Part shown: one piece after another, positions 43,101 to 57,222 of the stretch
Layout of the letters: each line of letters begins with the position of its first letter
Numbering within the stretch: the stretch's first letter is position 1
DNA from: Prunella strophiata
Taxonomy: Eukaryota; Chordata; Aves; Passeriformes; Prunellidae
Assembly: GCA_036583965.1 (NCBI GenBank)
Contig: JAZBQD010000018.1
Location: 14,796,867-14,860,866, forward strand
Direction of reading: 5' to 3'
DNA length: 64,000 nucleotides
Program-made: the position numbers and the translations under genes
Notes under the pieces: generated by a model
What the model saw: only the letters and a program-made list of their open reading frames with translations
Database searches by the model: none
What the model was told of the DNA's origin: nothing

Positions 43101-44112
43101 GTCCAGAAGTGTTACTTGAGTGAGCTGGCCTGTTGCTACATCATTTTTCCTTTTTATCAGCTTTCAGGTTTTAAAGTTCTGAGAGTTTTGGGGAACTTCA
43201 GCAAAGCTATCCAGAATGCATTGTTATTGAGCAGGATTTCCATCATGAAAATCTGACTCATTTAGTTCAACCATTGAAAATTTTCCATCTTTCTCATCAC
43301 TAGTACATAAGATGTAGCTGATTTATTTGCCAGCAGTGGTTTGGAGTTGAAATTTTGGGGTTTGAGAATCTTTCCCTGTTAGACAAAAAGAAATAAGCTT
43401 TGTTTAAAACAGGACAGAACTTGAATGGTGTTTCTTGCTGTGTATTTCAAACCCCCAAAATGTAATGCCTCCAACTTTTGAGAACCAGTGCAATACAAGT
43501 CTTGCATTATTAAGTTATTTAGAACTTTGCTCTGTGTGTTGAAGCTTCATAAGAAAGCTCAACATCATTATCTTAAGGTATTCTGCATACTTTGAAAATT
43601 CCAGTAATTTTTTTCTAAAAGCATATATAATCAAGTTTGTGATGTAATCTGAGTGAACAATGTAATTTCTGTGATTTACCTTGTTTTCGTGGGTTTTGAT
43701 GGGATGTTTGCATAGTCCTTGTGTCTTAAGGGTGGGATTTGGAGTTTTTAATTCATTTTCTCTTGAAGTCAAAAGAGTGTCAAGACTTGCTGGTGATAAT
43801 AATCAAAAGATGTTTTCTATGATGTTTTTGAGATGTGATCATTTGAATTACAAGTGAACAATTTAGCTTTACTTCGTGAGGTTGAATTTTCTCTGTATAT
43901 TTTTAGAGGTCTGAAGAACAGTACTTTTGGTGTCTGTGTAAATCTGAGAATTAAAATGAATGCAACTCAACCTCTCTTAGTTCACTGTCACGAAAGTAAA
44001 ATAAAAAATTGCTCAGAGTTTGGATTAGAAGGTCATTTGAGCTTTAAAATTCACAAGTCTGGGATAATAGTCTCCCCAATGCTTAATAAACATAGTTTGA
44101 ATTTTGGTACAG

Positions 44113-44180
44113 CATGGGGGGTGGACTAGATGATTTTTGAAGGTCCCTTCACCACTCCAAACCATTCTGTGATTCTATGA
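44113..44180 (+). mobile_element. CR1 3' tail fragment
   Basis: The CR1 terminus GTGGACTAGATGATTTTTGA ..GGTCCCTTC..CCATTCTGTGATTCTATGA is clear. Only the last 70 bases or so are recognisable. Confidence 0.88.
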
Positions 44181-45369
44181 AAAATGCTTTTCAAGTAGCT
44201 GTGAACTAAATGTTCTGTATTTTTTTTTTCCCAAGTTTTTTTCATTTAGAATGCGTTAGAATTAATATGTCTGGGGATATATATATGATATCTGTAGGAT
44301 TAGCTGTGTAGCGTCCAGCGTCTCTTCTGAGAGGAGGGTGTTTGAACAAGGATTTGTCTGAAGCCTTTTGTGACACTCACTGTTGTCAGTATTTAGATTT
44401 TTCTACACATGCAATTATTTATTCAGATTTTGTTTATGATAGTTAGGACTGTAGTCTTGTATATGACAAAGCAGGTAAAATATTTGTGTCAAGTCTTATG
44501 TTTGCAAAATTAAAAGAAACTATTCAAGGGCCAATAGAAAGTGTTGGTGTCCTAGAGAATTCAGGTTTCCTGTGTCCCACAAAGAATTTTTAGCTGCAGA
44601 GTCATTGGTATATAGAAGATGTTGTCTCTGCCTGGTGTCAGTTCTGTAGTGGGTAAGGTGTGAATCCTGTGGGTGCCAGCCTAACTCAGTCCCTTATTTG
44701 CTGTCTGGGAGAGGCACTGGAAGACTTTTTCTGAGATTAGCAGAGCATGATGTGGTGTCATGCATGTAAGCAAAGGATGGGAGGTCAGCTCTAATTCTCT
44801 GACTCTTTAGTGCTCTATGTCCAATTTTAAGTTTTAATGTAGTTCTTTTCATGGAACCTACGTTCCTTTGGAATTTTTAAAAAAATATTTTAAGCTACTT
44901 CCTAGGAAATAATGAAGTGCTCTGTACTATACAAAACCCAGCTTAATTAAGTTGTCATATATGTCTGGGTGTTGAGGCTGAGTGTGATTACTTGAACAAT
45001 GCAAGTCACAAGTTAATGATTCCAGATGAAGTTGTAAAGTTCACAAATGGTCCGTGACTAAATGTGGCTAGAACCAATTGCTACAAATGATACAATTTGT
45101 TTAAACTCCTATTTTAGGGGAGAAGTATCTCTTGCTCCAGTTTCTCAATTTGTAGATTAAGAGAACTTCTAAGTGTATCTGTGGGAGAGAATGAAGTTGT
45201 ACTGCAACAAGTTAAATCAACATTTTCAATGTTAATTTCTTAAAAACAGAACTGTAAAAACCAAATTCTGAAACCCTGACTAACTCTGTGTGCATAAATT
45301 GGAATGATGCAAGTAAAGTATGTCTTATGAATGTTGCAAGCATGTATTGAATTCGTAAGGACACAAAAT

Positions 45370-45495
45370 TTACATATATGTGGAACCTCTTACATATATT
45401 ACACATATATATTCTATATATTTATACATATTACTTTTTATATATAAATAAAATGTTCTACAGACATGCAAAAATGCATGTGTGTGTGTATAAAC
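45370..45495. repeat. AT/AC-rich simple repeats
   Basis: Runs of TATA, ACATAT and a TGTGTGTGTGTA tract just upstream of the ANAPC10 start-codon exon. Confidence 0.7.
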
Positions 45496-45619
45496 CACGT
45501 ATTCTGTAGGCTGTTATAAAAGTGTGAGGCCAAAGAATTAGACTGACTATGTGAACAAACAAAATCCTTTAATTTTCCGTCAATATGTAAACTAACTCAC
45601 TTATTTTCTCTCACTAGAA

Positions 45620-45734
45620 ATGACTACCCCAAACAAGACCCCACCTGGAGCTGATCCAAAGCAGTTAGAGAGGACTGGTACTGTTAGAGAAATAGGCTCA
45701 CAAGCAGTTTGGTCTCTTTCATCTTGTAAGCCAG
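45620..45734 (+). CDS. ANAPC10: ANAPC10 first coding exon
   Basis: Exon begins at 45618 after TCACTAG; ATG at 45620. 38 codons plus one base: [20 protein letters not shown] ..SLSSCKP. Donor GTAAAT. Confidence 0.95.
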
Positions 45735-47993
45735 GTAAATAACAACAATGATGTAAAAAGTTGAATGTACATTTATGTTTTGGGAGGAAGACATCCACAG
45801 CAGTAAAACTGCTGTAGTGTAGGCTGTAGTCACTACAAATAATGTTGGCCTTGTCTATATGTGGTACAATATGAAAGTTATATCAGAAATCCTTCTATGA
45901 GGAACTATCTAATATGAACTAAACAGAACTCTTATATATTTTATATATATATGTATTTTTTTTTTATTTACACGGTGAACAAACTAAGCCATGTGAGCAG
46001 AATCACACCCAGCATAGTGAAATTATTTCTATGCTTTGGCATTTTGTCTGGGTGTCTTCCATTTTTAACTAAGGATGACCATGCAGGTGGGTGATCTAAA
46101 TGATCTGCCTGAATTTTGAAACTTTGTGTGGGCTCAGCCCTTACAGGGTGGTCCTAAAACCCTGCAAGTAAAATGAACCTGTGGTCCTGAGGGGCAGTTA
46201 GTGATACCTGCTCAAAATATCTGAAAATCTGTATTCTTTCTCTTTGGGGTGGTTGAGTTGTTATTTCAGAAATATCTGTTGGGAATTGATCAGCTGTCTT
46301 GCTGCAGCCTAGGGTTAGTGATCCCTTTATGTCACAATATTGTGCTCAGGCTGAATGACTTTGGTCTGAAATCCTGGAATATCGGAGAAAAACTGTCTTG
46401 TGGTTTTGTTGCTTAAAGAGGCTGAAGGAAATTTTTTATTGCAGATTAAACTTCAGCTGCTGTATTGGAACTGCAACTGGTGTGGACAATCAATAAAAGG
46501 ATGTGATTAGTAAAAGGATAATGAGGGAATATAAAATACAAAGCTGGAGTTGCTTCTTCAAATGTGATGGCATTAACCTTTAGGAATACTGTTTGTGCCA
46601 TTTATTGCCTGTTCTAGCTAGTACTTGAAAAAGCAAAAATATTTCAGGACATGACTTCAAAAGAAAATGTTACATTTGGCTAAAATTTTATAGTGAACAG
46701 TCTCTGCTAATGATTTTTCTTTGGTTCAGCAGTTAAATTACAGAAGAGGTGGAAAAGTCTAACTGTTAATTATTGCTTTGGCAACCAATATGAATTACTA
46801 CTTAACCACTTGAAATTCCAGGACATGTTGACGTGGATTCACAGACCTCAACAGTATTGAACTTCTGCAGATTCCCGTTTCAGTTTCATGTCAGAAAAGC
46901 ACAGGTGCACCTTGGATAGCTAGAAACATTTTCTAATATGTTATAACTTGGGAGACATTAATTTGTAACAGTTGAAGAAGAGCTACATTTGCATCACAGA
47001 AATGGGATGTTCAAGATTATCACATTTTCTTTTTCTTAGGGTTTGGAGTGGATCAGTTACGAGATGATAATCTAGAAACTTACTGGCAGTCAGATGGATC
47101 ACAGCCTCATTTGGTGAACATCCAATTTAGGTATCAAAATATACTCCCTGTGGGTTAGGGTGCTTTGTGTAACTTTATATCGATTACCAGTCAACAAGAT
47201 TGGATTTCTGGAAGTGCGAGAACTCCTGCCTTAGTTCTGTTACCAAACTGGTAAGAAGTCAGATAGCATTTCTAAAAATGAGATATTCAAATGTTATGAT
47301 CACTAAATATCTAAATAACAATGAAAAAGGAATGTTTAATGGTATGTCAGTTGTGACAGCATCATGTTTAATCATGTAAAGTGACTTATGTCCTGATTTT
47401 TGTGTCATTTGGAGGGTAGATGACTCCTATGTAACCAAACAAATGAGTTTGAAAAACTTTTTTTTATTCCATCCTGTGTAGGATGCTTTCAGTACTTTTT
47501 CTTTAACCAAACTTGAGATGTTTGTCCCCTTTTTAATTTACTTTCTTGAGAAGGCCTTTGTCTAAGAGGAGAGCCCATATTTGAAAAGCCTAACTTAAAC
47601 TTCATTATGTACAAGTGCTTATTTGCAATCTGTTTCTTGATATACTGACATTTCTGAAGGCAGGCAAAGGAGAATGGTGAAAATCAACTGTGTGCATAAT
47701 GTAATGTGGAAAATCATCTAGTTCTTCCACAGCAAGTTTCTTAAGAATAACTAGGCACACTTATATATTCATTTTCAGAAGATTTAAGTCCTTAGTTATT
47801 GCAAGCTAGCAACAAACTCATCCCAAATATTTTTCATTATGATGCTTACATAGCTTGTGTTGCTTCTTGCAGAAGAAAAACAACAGTGAAGACCTTATGT
47901 ATTTATGCAGACTACAAATCTGATGAAAGTTACACTCCAAGCAAGATCTCAGTCAGAGTAGGAAATAATTTTCATAATCTCCAGGAAATCCGG
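45620..47993 (+). CDS. ANAPC10: ANAPC10 (APC10/DOC1), 5' three coding exons (partial gene, span includes introns)
   Basis: ANAPC10 is the DOC-domain subunit of the anaphase-promoting complex. It forms the D-box receptor with CDH1 or CDC20 and raises processivity of ubiquitination. Three exons give residues 1-109 of about 185, practically identical to human: [40 protein letters not shown] and [20 protein letters not shown]. The DOC (jelly-roll) domain starts here; the exon with its second half and the C-terminal Ile-Arg tail that docks on CDC27 was not found before 64,000. The gene is divergent from ABCE1. Confidence 0.95.
47040..47130 (+). CDS. ANAPC10: ANAPC10 second coding exon
   Basis: 91 nt: [20 protein letters not shown] then [10 protein letters not shown]. 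Acceptor TTAG, donor GTATCA. Confidence 0.95.
47873..47993 (+). CDS. ANAPC10: ANAPC10 third coding exon
   Basis: 121 nt: [20 protein letters not shown] then [20 protein letters not shown]. Acceptor GCAG, donor GTAGGT. Confidence 0.95.
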
Positions 47994-50900
47994 GTAGGTC
48001 AATGATGCTTTGCATTCTATCTTAAAACAGTTCTCTCTTGTTAGGACATCTGATATAGTAAAGTGGTTTTTGGAGGTAAAATATGGCATTGTGCTTGAAG
48101 GGGGAAAATGGCTGGGTTTATTTTGATATTTGCTTTTAGTTTTTATCTTGTAAATTTAGTAGATTGGTTTCTGTTTTTTTTTTTTTTATCAGTCTTTTAC
48201 CAAACTTAATTTATGAACATAATCAATTATAATGAAGTTTTACTTTTGAGTATTGTTTCTAATATTTTTCTTTTTAATACTCAGCAGTCACTGAGATGCA
48301 AAAATTTTGGATGGAATGCAATTTTTTAACAATATGAAGCAAAATCCAATTTTCAGTTCTTCAGATCAGCTTAAGATTTTGAATGAGAAAGAATTGTAGT
48401 GTTTTGTTAGCATTTTTACGTATAAAAAGATCAAATCCAGTATTTTTTATGATAATGCTTCAAGTCAGAGCTGTGATAAGATTTGAATTGCTTTAAGTAC
48501 TTAGTTTTGCTTACCTTTTGGTTAACAGTAAAAGCAGATTTGAAATAATCCATGATCTTGGTAGACGTCCACCCTGGAAACTAATCGGCTTACTTATAAG
48601 CAGGTATCTTTGCTCATTCTGAGTCAGGGTAGCCCCATGTTTCAAATTCCTCTGCTCTGGAGCTCAGCAGTTACTGGCTGGTATTTTGGGAAGGTTTAAA
48701 TTACCAGCCTTATGTGGCAGATATTAGAATAACAGAAGGATTGGGATGATGAGAAAAGGGTAGTGCTAAATGGTGGCTTGAATTTTTACTTCTAGGATTT
48801 TTATTTTTTTCACTTTGGTTTTCAGTCCCAGCACTCCAAAGACCCAAGAGTAAGTTGTAAGTAGAAGGTTGTAGATGCTGTGGGAGTGAAAAAAAGTGTA
48901 GTAGAGATGTCTGTTAGCATTATGTATCTGTCTACATCCTTTCAATGATTTGTGATGTTTTCTCAAGTTTTGACTTACACTTTTATCCTAAATCTTAAAT
49001 GGAAGGCTCTTGACATGTTTTATTTTTCTTTAATTAATTAAATATTCATTTTTAAGAAATAAATCACCACGTTATTTTGACTTTCATCAGCTGTGAATTC
49101 TGCCTTTCCATCTTCCTTATTGTATCTGAAGAAGGGCAGCCAGATCCTTTCACCTGTTAGTCTGCGGGTCAGTTTTCCGAGTATCCGCTAGATGTCATTG
49201 TTGTCCTTAATGATCACTTTGATTTTTTGCACTTTTATCTGCCCTTTCAATAACTAAATGATTATTATCCTTTTTGTAGTCATGCTTAGTACGGAACTAT
49301 ACATCTTGCTGCCTAACTTAAGTTTACTTCTACAGCAGTAAACTCCTGCTCTTGAGGGTATGTGTGTGATTAACATATTAAAGATCTATAAAGCAATAAA
49401 ATGTATAACAAGTGTATTAGTTTTCTCCAGTGTCTCAGGCAGTATTTCTTTAGGTCTTTTCTTGCCGAACACGGGATTCTATGCATAATGTATATAGTTA
49501 AAAATGGTACTTCTTTATGAAACAAGTTACAAGCATTTTTTATGGTATATGAATGTGACTATAATATGATGCATGACAGAGTAATTCTTATGCATACCAC
49601 ATGCTCTTGTGCTTTTTTTACTTCCAAACTGAGGAGAAAATATGGTCACACTTCTTATTAATGAGATACAATATTCTGATGCTGTAAAATGCTTGTGACT
49701 GTCATCACCATGATGTTACATGTTGCTATCAATTTTCATATTTTCTAAACTGCTTGATACTGTTTCTTGAATTTTCCTTCAGTCTTGAAACTTCAGCTTC
49801 TCTGACACATGGGGAGGTTATTAAAGCAGTGTGAACTGTTATGAGCTCTTTACAGAAATCTGCTTAATTATACAATGATTCCATTGGCTTCAGTACTGAT
49901 TAACTGGGTGGAAAATCAGGCTAAAGCATTTTAATTTTTCCATGGATGCTTGCCCACCTCGTAGTGTGTAATGAATGTGTTTTCTTTCCTAATGGTCTAA
50001 TTTTCAACACAATGCAATATGCTGTTGAGCTAAACTTTGTCACAAATATAAGATCAGCTTTAGTTTGTATTCTAGTATGTAGGCATATCTTGTTTGGAAA
50101 CTAAGATGAATTTATTTTCTGAATAAAAGGTTTCTTCCCCCTTGTTTGTACCCCATTGTAAGAGTGAGAACAGCCCTTGCAATCTGGCAGGATTATTCCC
50201 TTGCTCACTGCAGTTAAGGTGTGTGCACTCAGCCTTCTCCTGTGGCACTTAAGTGCCTTTGTATCACAGCTGTCAAGCTTGGAGAGCAAATATTTTCTCA
50301 TTTGCAGTCATGGAGTTTTCCCACATGATGGTACAAACAGTCTGGATGGACCAGATAGTCTGTAGGCATTTTTGGAACAGCATCCAGACTCCTCAGGATA
50401 TGATTTACATTATTACCCTTTTGCATCATATGAAAATAACTCACTGCAAAGGATATGAGTGAAATGCTGTCTGTGAGAGATCTCTGCTCTCATCAAGTGA
50501 TGCTCACCTCTTTATTGCATTTGTACCTCTCCAAGACATTTAGATGTTCAGCAATTCATTTTGCTGGAAGGAGATTAAGTGTTTTAATGATGAGTGCAGG
50601 CAGTATTTCAGGGTATAGTCTCAATCCATATATAATATATATACATACATTTTGTAGTTAACAGTGTTTTCTGGTGTCAGCCTATAAAGTAGGATCTTTA
50701 CACAGACTCAGGTGAAAGCCCTTTAATCTTAATACACCTTTGTTGGCAACAGTATGAGGCCTTTGTTTTAGGTTTTTGTTGGGTTTTTTTTGTTTGTTTG
50801 TTTGCTTTTCCTTTGGACTGCTGTCTGGTTTGTTTTCAGTTTCTCTTCTATCCTTTTTCGGCCTTGCCTGGTGTTTTGTAACCAGGTGCAAGCACAGCAG

Positions 50901-52629
50901 CCTCCCTGGTGGCGTGGGGCTGTGGCTGAGCACCACGGACAGGGCTCCTTCTTCACTGTTTGAAGAGATTCTGCACTAGAGAGGGCAATTACCAACTGGA
51001 GGAATGCCCAAGCTGGGAGGCTTTTCCAAGAGGTAGTTCAGGAAGTGACTCCACTGTAATGCCTTTACTCCTCCAGTGTGCAGTGACTGTAGTGAAGAGG
51101 TTGGACTTAGGCAGACATTTTCTGAAATCTGACAGTGAGCAATCTTCACCTTGTTTTCTGTACCTGGAGCAGATTTAGATCCCGAGGAGCGAGGACATGC
51201 TAGTTTGTCATAGGGCTGTTGCAAGGTAATCAACCAAGAAAATGTATTCTTGTGAGTCTCTGTTCAAACATCTCTAAGGTGCATTTTGAACTGCTTCCCA
51301 CTGAAGGTGCAGTACTGAATTGTTACTCCTTTAGATTCCTGACTAAGCTTCAGGTACTTTGGTTAGAAACCAATCCTCTGTGTTCTATGCTGCATTCAAG
51401 AAAAGAGGCATTTCTGACCCCTAATTATTCCTTGGGTTCAGAATGCTGATTAAAAATAGTCAGTCACTTTCTGAAAACTACTTATGGAATTTCAATCTTT
51501 CCTGTCTGTCTCTAGGATGTTCTGTAAACACAGTCATCACAGCAGTTGTTCATTTTGATTGTTACCTTGCTGTTAATGCTGGCTGAGTATGGATTTGTTT
51601 CATCAGGATGCACACAGATACACTGTTCCGTACATCTAAAGTTTACTGCTGGTGGAAATCTGCAAAGCAGGGGAGTAGGATGCTCCACTGATATTGGTTA
51701 GTTACTAAGCCTTGTCATGGGTAGGAATCAAATTTCAGAAGAAAGGTTATTTCCATTTGTACTCTGTACAAATTTCCACCTTCCAGCAGAGGGATATTTT
51801 GTGAATCCCCAGCTGAGATGTTAATATGAACTCATCTTTACAAAAAGAAGGCAAATTAAATGATGTAACATCACTGTTCCCTGCCAATATCATCATCACT
51901 GTAGGTGATATGACCTTTTCATCCTTCATGTGCTTATGGAAATAACTAATATATGCTTCAAACTGTGGAAATTATGAACAGGATTACAATTTTCCTGCCC
52001 TTTGATACTGTTGAATGGTAAGACATGAGAGCAGAGCTTACTGTGCAGTCATGAAAAGCGCAGGTATTGAAATAGCCTTTTATGCATATGAGGTGTGTGT
52101 ATACAAATAGGGAGGCCCACATTAGAGCTACTAGAACACTGGAAGATTATTTTGGCCCACACGCTATAAAATTAAGTATTTTTATCTTACCTTGTTATGA
52201 AGTAGTATTTTAAGAGAAATAAGCATCTCCTTCTGTAGAGGAAAACTAAACATGCTGTGGTACATGTTGCATATCAAAGATATTTTTTCTTTTGTGTCTG
52301 AGTATTCAGAAACAAATCTATGAAGGAACCGTTTCTTGCCCCAGAAGGGCTCAATTAGGCAAGGGTACCTTAAAGAGGCCCTGTATTTTTAATTCTGTCA
52401 GTCTGACTTTACTTTCTGAAGCAGAGGAAAAGCCATGTGAAACAATGTGGCAACAGCTCTATGGAAGGCAGGAAGTTGATGAAGTACAGAGCTTTCCTCG
52501 AGGGAACTCAAGTACAGAGAGCCTAGGAACCGATGGAAGCACTGAGTGTTACATATGTGTGAAAACCTCTCCTGCACTTACAACCTTTTTCATGATTATT
52601 CATTTAAATTCCACTATGGAAAAGAAATT

Positions 52630-52820
52630 GGAAAATCAACACCCTCACAGAAAAGAATTTCTTGCTAATATCTAATCTAAACCTTAGTTTAAGACTGTTC
52701 CCCCTTGTCCTATCATTACATGCCCTTGTAAAACATCTCTATTCCTCTTTTTTGTAGGCTCCCTTAGGTACTGGAAGGCCACAATTAGGTCACACCGCCA
52801 CCTTCTCTTCCTGTAGCAAA
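52630..52820 (-). mobile_element. CR1 fragment, minus strand
   Basis: The plus strand shows the complement of the CR1 3' region: ACCCTCACAG..AATTTCTTGCTAATATCTAA ..CCCCCTTGTCCTATCATTAC ..AGGTACTGGAAGGCCAC..CCTTCTCTTCC. It is truncated at both ends. Confidence 0.88.
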
Positions 52821-53632
52821 TGTTTGATTATCATGTTTCATCTCTTTTCTGTGCATGCAGTTCTTGTAGGAGGATTTGAAAAGACTTCCCCCAAATCTTT
52901 CTTTGTTGAATATGTTACTTTTGTAAAAATCTTTCTGGTACTAGTGGCTTAAAAATTCAGATTTTTAAAACTGTGTGTTATCAGTGCAGGTAAACTGTCC
53001 TCCAGCATGATGGGGGACTTTTTCATTGGCTTTAATGCAAGCTTTCACTATTGTATTCTAATTACAATACTTTCAAAAAATTCTCTGGTGGACATGAGCA
53101 GGTTGCACAGTGTGTGAGGGGCAGGAGCCAGATGCTTGAACTTCTTATATTGAAAACCAACTATGAATTTCGGTGAACATATTCTCTAGCACTCTTTTGA
53201 AGTATGTATAATACTACTGTTGGAGAGTAGTAATCATATTAGTTAGGGGGAAAACTGCTGGAAAACTGTTTTCCTTAATAGTTTCTTACCTTCTCTATGT
53301 ACCTGAAAGATTTGTGCAGGGAAGTCTTCAATAATGGAGATCAGTGTACCAATAGGCCAACCCCTTTACCATTCCTAATAGTATAAATGAAGGATCTCTT
53401 TTTCACAAGAAGATACTGTTATGAAGGGAGTACCTGTATAGTGAAGAGAGCACATGTATATGTTAATAAAAGTTCTGTGAGAGTAGAGTCTTTTTTCCTC
53501 TTTGCCAGTGGCATTTTGCCAGTGGCATGGCCATGCTGTTCATGTACTAAAAGTTGTAGCTAGAGCTGTGGCATAGTCTTCTTTTTTTCCTAATTTTATT
53601 TTTAACTTTACCAACTTCTGCAGCTGATTTGC

Positions 53633-53650
53633 ACACACACACACAAACAT
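53633..53650. repeat. CA microsatellite
   Basis: Short (CA)n run followed by CAAACA. Possibly polymorphic. Confidence 0.8.
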
Positions 53651-56600
53651 GGACACATTGTGCTTCTGGGTTTTGTGAAAACAATTTTGTAGCCTTTAGC
53701 CCTTAGTGCTACATATATCTTTGTTTCTTTTAAACCATGGCTTTTTCTTTTTAATGCCTGGATATGGCAGAGATGCTGATCTTTCTCCCTTTGATAGCAT
53801 TACCAAATTTTTAGAGCTCTTAGAGTGATCAGTCAAATTTCTGTGTTCTTTAGCTTCTAGAAATTGGTCCAAATATGTATATTGATGGTATGTAGATATG
53901 ATTGTGGCTCATATCTATTTAAAACAGTAGCCCCCATGCCCTTCATTGCCTGAAATTTCCAAGTTGTAATCAAACTTATGTGCTATCAGGCTGAGGGAAG
54001 AAAAGCATGTTTTTCTTTTACATGCTCAAAATGTAGTGAAAATCCCAGTGGACAGTTGTGTTTACAAGGGTAACTGTCTGCATTCAATTGTGGGTTATAA
54101 AAGTGCTTGCTTGAATAAATACACAGAGCTATCAGACAGAACAACCAATAGTTCGTTGGACTAATTGACCTTGTCAGTAGAATAGAAACACTTGCAAATA
54201 AAATTCCCATTGCCAGCAAAGTTGCAACTGAAAACCCCTGAAGAAACTGTGTATATCCTCTAACTATCTTGGAATGCAATGATTCAGGCAGCAGACATGT
54301 GCAGCGGGCGGGGGCAGGAGGGGGGAATCATTAGCCAAGAAAGTTGTACATACCAGCAGTTTTCAGTGGGCTCCTTTTGCAGTGTGAGGCTGTATGCATT
54401 CCTCAAGTCATTAAGCAGCTCACTTTCCATATTCAGAGTTATGCTTTCTACCAGTTGTTACTACTTTTATCATCCCTTGGGTCCCCCTGTATGATTTGTT
54501 TTGCTGGTCTGCTTTTATTATAGCGTAGCCTTTACAAAAAAGGCAAAGGTGTTTGGCTGGTAACCACAGCATGTTGTAATGAGGGTGGAGTGTGTTTGTC
54601 ATTCTGCAGCAATGGTTGACTTCCATGAATGCCAGTGTCTATAACCACACAGGCTGTGGCAGTTTATCTTTTTGAATATATTCGGATTGCATAACAGTGG
54701 AAAAGAATTGCAGTAAATATCAGAATATCTGATCTTCCAATAAAAAGCATGATGGAACCATTTTTTTACTTTACCCAGTGATGAGTCATGTATCTTCCCA
54801 TTAAAAAAGGAAAATATTTCACTCCAGAAATAAGTCTTCACAAGTGAATTAGTCATATATCAGACATTTCCTTTTAAAAGTTTGGATAATGTCACACAGG
54901 TGGAAGTAGTATTAAAGAAAAAAAAAAACCAACAGTGAAAGACACAACAGGCTTCACTGTGTACTATAAAAACACTGATTTTATTTTGGTTAGAAAACAA
55001 AACAGGAAAAATGGCATTTGGAAAATAAAGTCTGAAAAATGGTCTAGTTAGCTGCTAAATAAACTTCAGAGATGAAGGTTTTAAAAAAACCATCAAGATT
55101 TGTAAAAGGAGGCGGGGGGGAATAGTGTATTTCACCTTAAGTAAGGGACAATGTGTAATAAGGGATTTTGTGGTTTTACAGCTCGGTGCATGTGTTTGAA
55201 AGCTGTTCTCTCAGCAACGTGGGTGGCAGGTTATGCTACCATATAATGTATTGTAGTTGGCTCTCCACACTTGTCAGGGTTAGCGTTCAACCATTCGGAA
55301 AATTTTCCCATTGTTCTATCATGTGAACCAAGGCTAGTGTTGAATTCCCAATAACCTTCTGCAGGAAAAAGAGGTTTAATTAGAAAGTTTGAAATTTGAT
55401 TACTTCTGTTATTGTCTTAATGCACTTCTCTCTAATTTAGGTGCTTATCTGTAAATGCAATCAATTTTTGCTCAGGAAGATGAAAAACAAACTTAACTCT
55501 GTACTGCAGTTGCTTCCACAATTTAAAAAGAAAACTTGTATACTCAATTCTGTCTTTCTTCAGCATTAACACTCTATTTCCATCTTAAACATGTTTGCTT
55601 TAGATGGATCATAGCTTTTGGCAGCTACTGCATTTTTAGCAAATAATACTGTTTCTAGTAAGAGTTGCAAAAAAAAAAAACTTTGTGTGAGGTCCTTGTA
55701 AACTGAACCTTGGGAACGTTATGTTATTTCTGTATTTTCCCTTCTTTTGTGCTTCTTCTCTATTTGTGTCATGGTTATAAATTACATCGTTTGAACTAGA
55801 GAATTAAAAACATTTCATTTTGTGATTCCTGTAATTTTAAAAAAGAGAATGTTTGTTTTATGTGTATTTTTTTTTCTTTTTACCTGTTATTTCAGAGGCT
55901 GGCACACAGAGAAATAAGCAGTTATGGTATTGAAATTCCATTGTGCCAGCACCTCTGGGGCATAATCCAAAAAAACCAGAAAAATCGCCTGCTGGGTTGT
56001 ATGCAGTAAGCTTGTGTGAACATCAGTGTCTGCTGTTCACACATCATTTTTTACTGGAAGTTCCTGTTGGAATAAAGGTTCTGTGTTTGGAGAGTGCACT
56101 GGGATACTTGTTGGTCAATGGTTTTTCAAAGTTTGTAGGGATTTCTAATTACAGTTTACCAGTGTAGGCTCACTAGATACTTCTTGCAGATAATCACTAA
56201 AGTTCCAGAAGCACAAACAGGGATTTGGCAACATAAAACCTGTAACAAGAAAGATCTCCATGCTCTTCTCTTCCTTTAAGCATTCTCTCTAGGACTGAAC
56301 ATGGGAGTGAGGAATAAGGTGGGTGGATAGAGGGGGAGGTGACAACATGACAGAAGACACTCACATACTTGGTATCCCTACTTCAATATTTAACCCCTTC
56401 CCTTCCTTTCCCCCTCCTTTTTAATGTAAGTGTGGTGTCTAGTTGACATTTTAAAACATCCAAGTGCCTCCAACATTACAGCTTATGGTGGGTGTCAGTG
56501 TGATACTCATCTAGAGCATCTTCATGGTGCTCAGTCAGGTGAACCCCTTCAGCTGATCAGAATTCATTTGAGCTGTGCTTTACAAAACATGTGATATTGT

Positions 56601-57192
56601 GCACTTGCAAACTGGAGCATGTAGCAACATCTACTTTATCTCTTGTATTTGGTCAGAAGGATGGAGACCCTGGTAGGCAAACTGTTTAATGCAGCTTTTT
56701 AATTGGGTGTGTGAAGGAGTTCCTGGTCACGTAAGGTTTCAAGGTTTGAACTACGGAAAATGAAAATCTTTGTTGGCTGGCTGTATCATTTATTTGCTTT
56801 TGGGGAAGTGGACTCTAGATTTCTGACCTTGCAGTTGCTTAGCAGAGCAAGGAGGTGAGTACCATTGAAGGAATTGTGTGAAACAAGAGGACACTTCTTT
56901 GATCTCAAGAAGGCAGCATATTAGGAAGGAGATCTTGGAAAAGTGCAGCAGACCTGTATTTGGAAGGGAAATTATATTTTTCTGTAGTAGGGGCCCTGCA
57001 TACTGTATTGGAATTGTTAAATAAAGAACTGTTTCTCAATCTCATTTTTCTTCTTCTTCTACCCTACCACATTCTATAGCCATGCTCTTTCCCATTCTAT
57101 AAGTTCCCTAGGCCTGAGTAATCCACAATTATCTCCTCTGGTTTTGGATTCCAAATTTGAAAACATTGTGGGAGTCTCACCACCATCTTTTG

Positions 57193-57222
57193 CTTAAAGG
57201 ATGTAAAAAAACATCCTTAAAG
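57193..57222. repeat. 12-bp inverted repeat with A6 loop
   Basis: CTTAAAGGATGT (57193-57204) and ACATCCTTAAAG (57211-57222) pair with a single mismatch. Confidence 0.85.

Larger units (their letters stand above)
40160..45617 (+). other. ANAPC10 first intron (inferred)
   Basis: AT-rich, no exon found. It holds a short CR1 tail (44113-44180) and an AT/AC simple-repeat zone (45370-45495). The open frame 41507-41728 has no family match that I know. Confidence 0.5.

Noticed and set aside
52292..52675. 127-codon open frame in the ANAPC10 intron
   Set aside because: It runs into the minus-strand CR1 fragment and shows no conserved motif.
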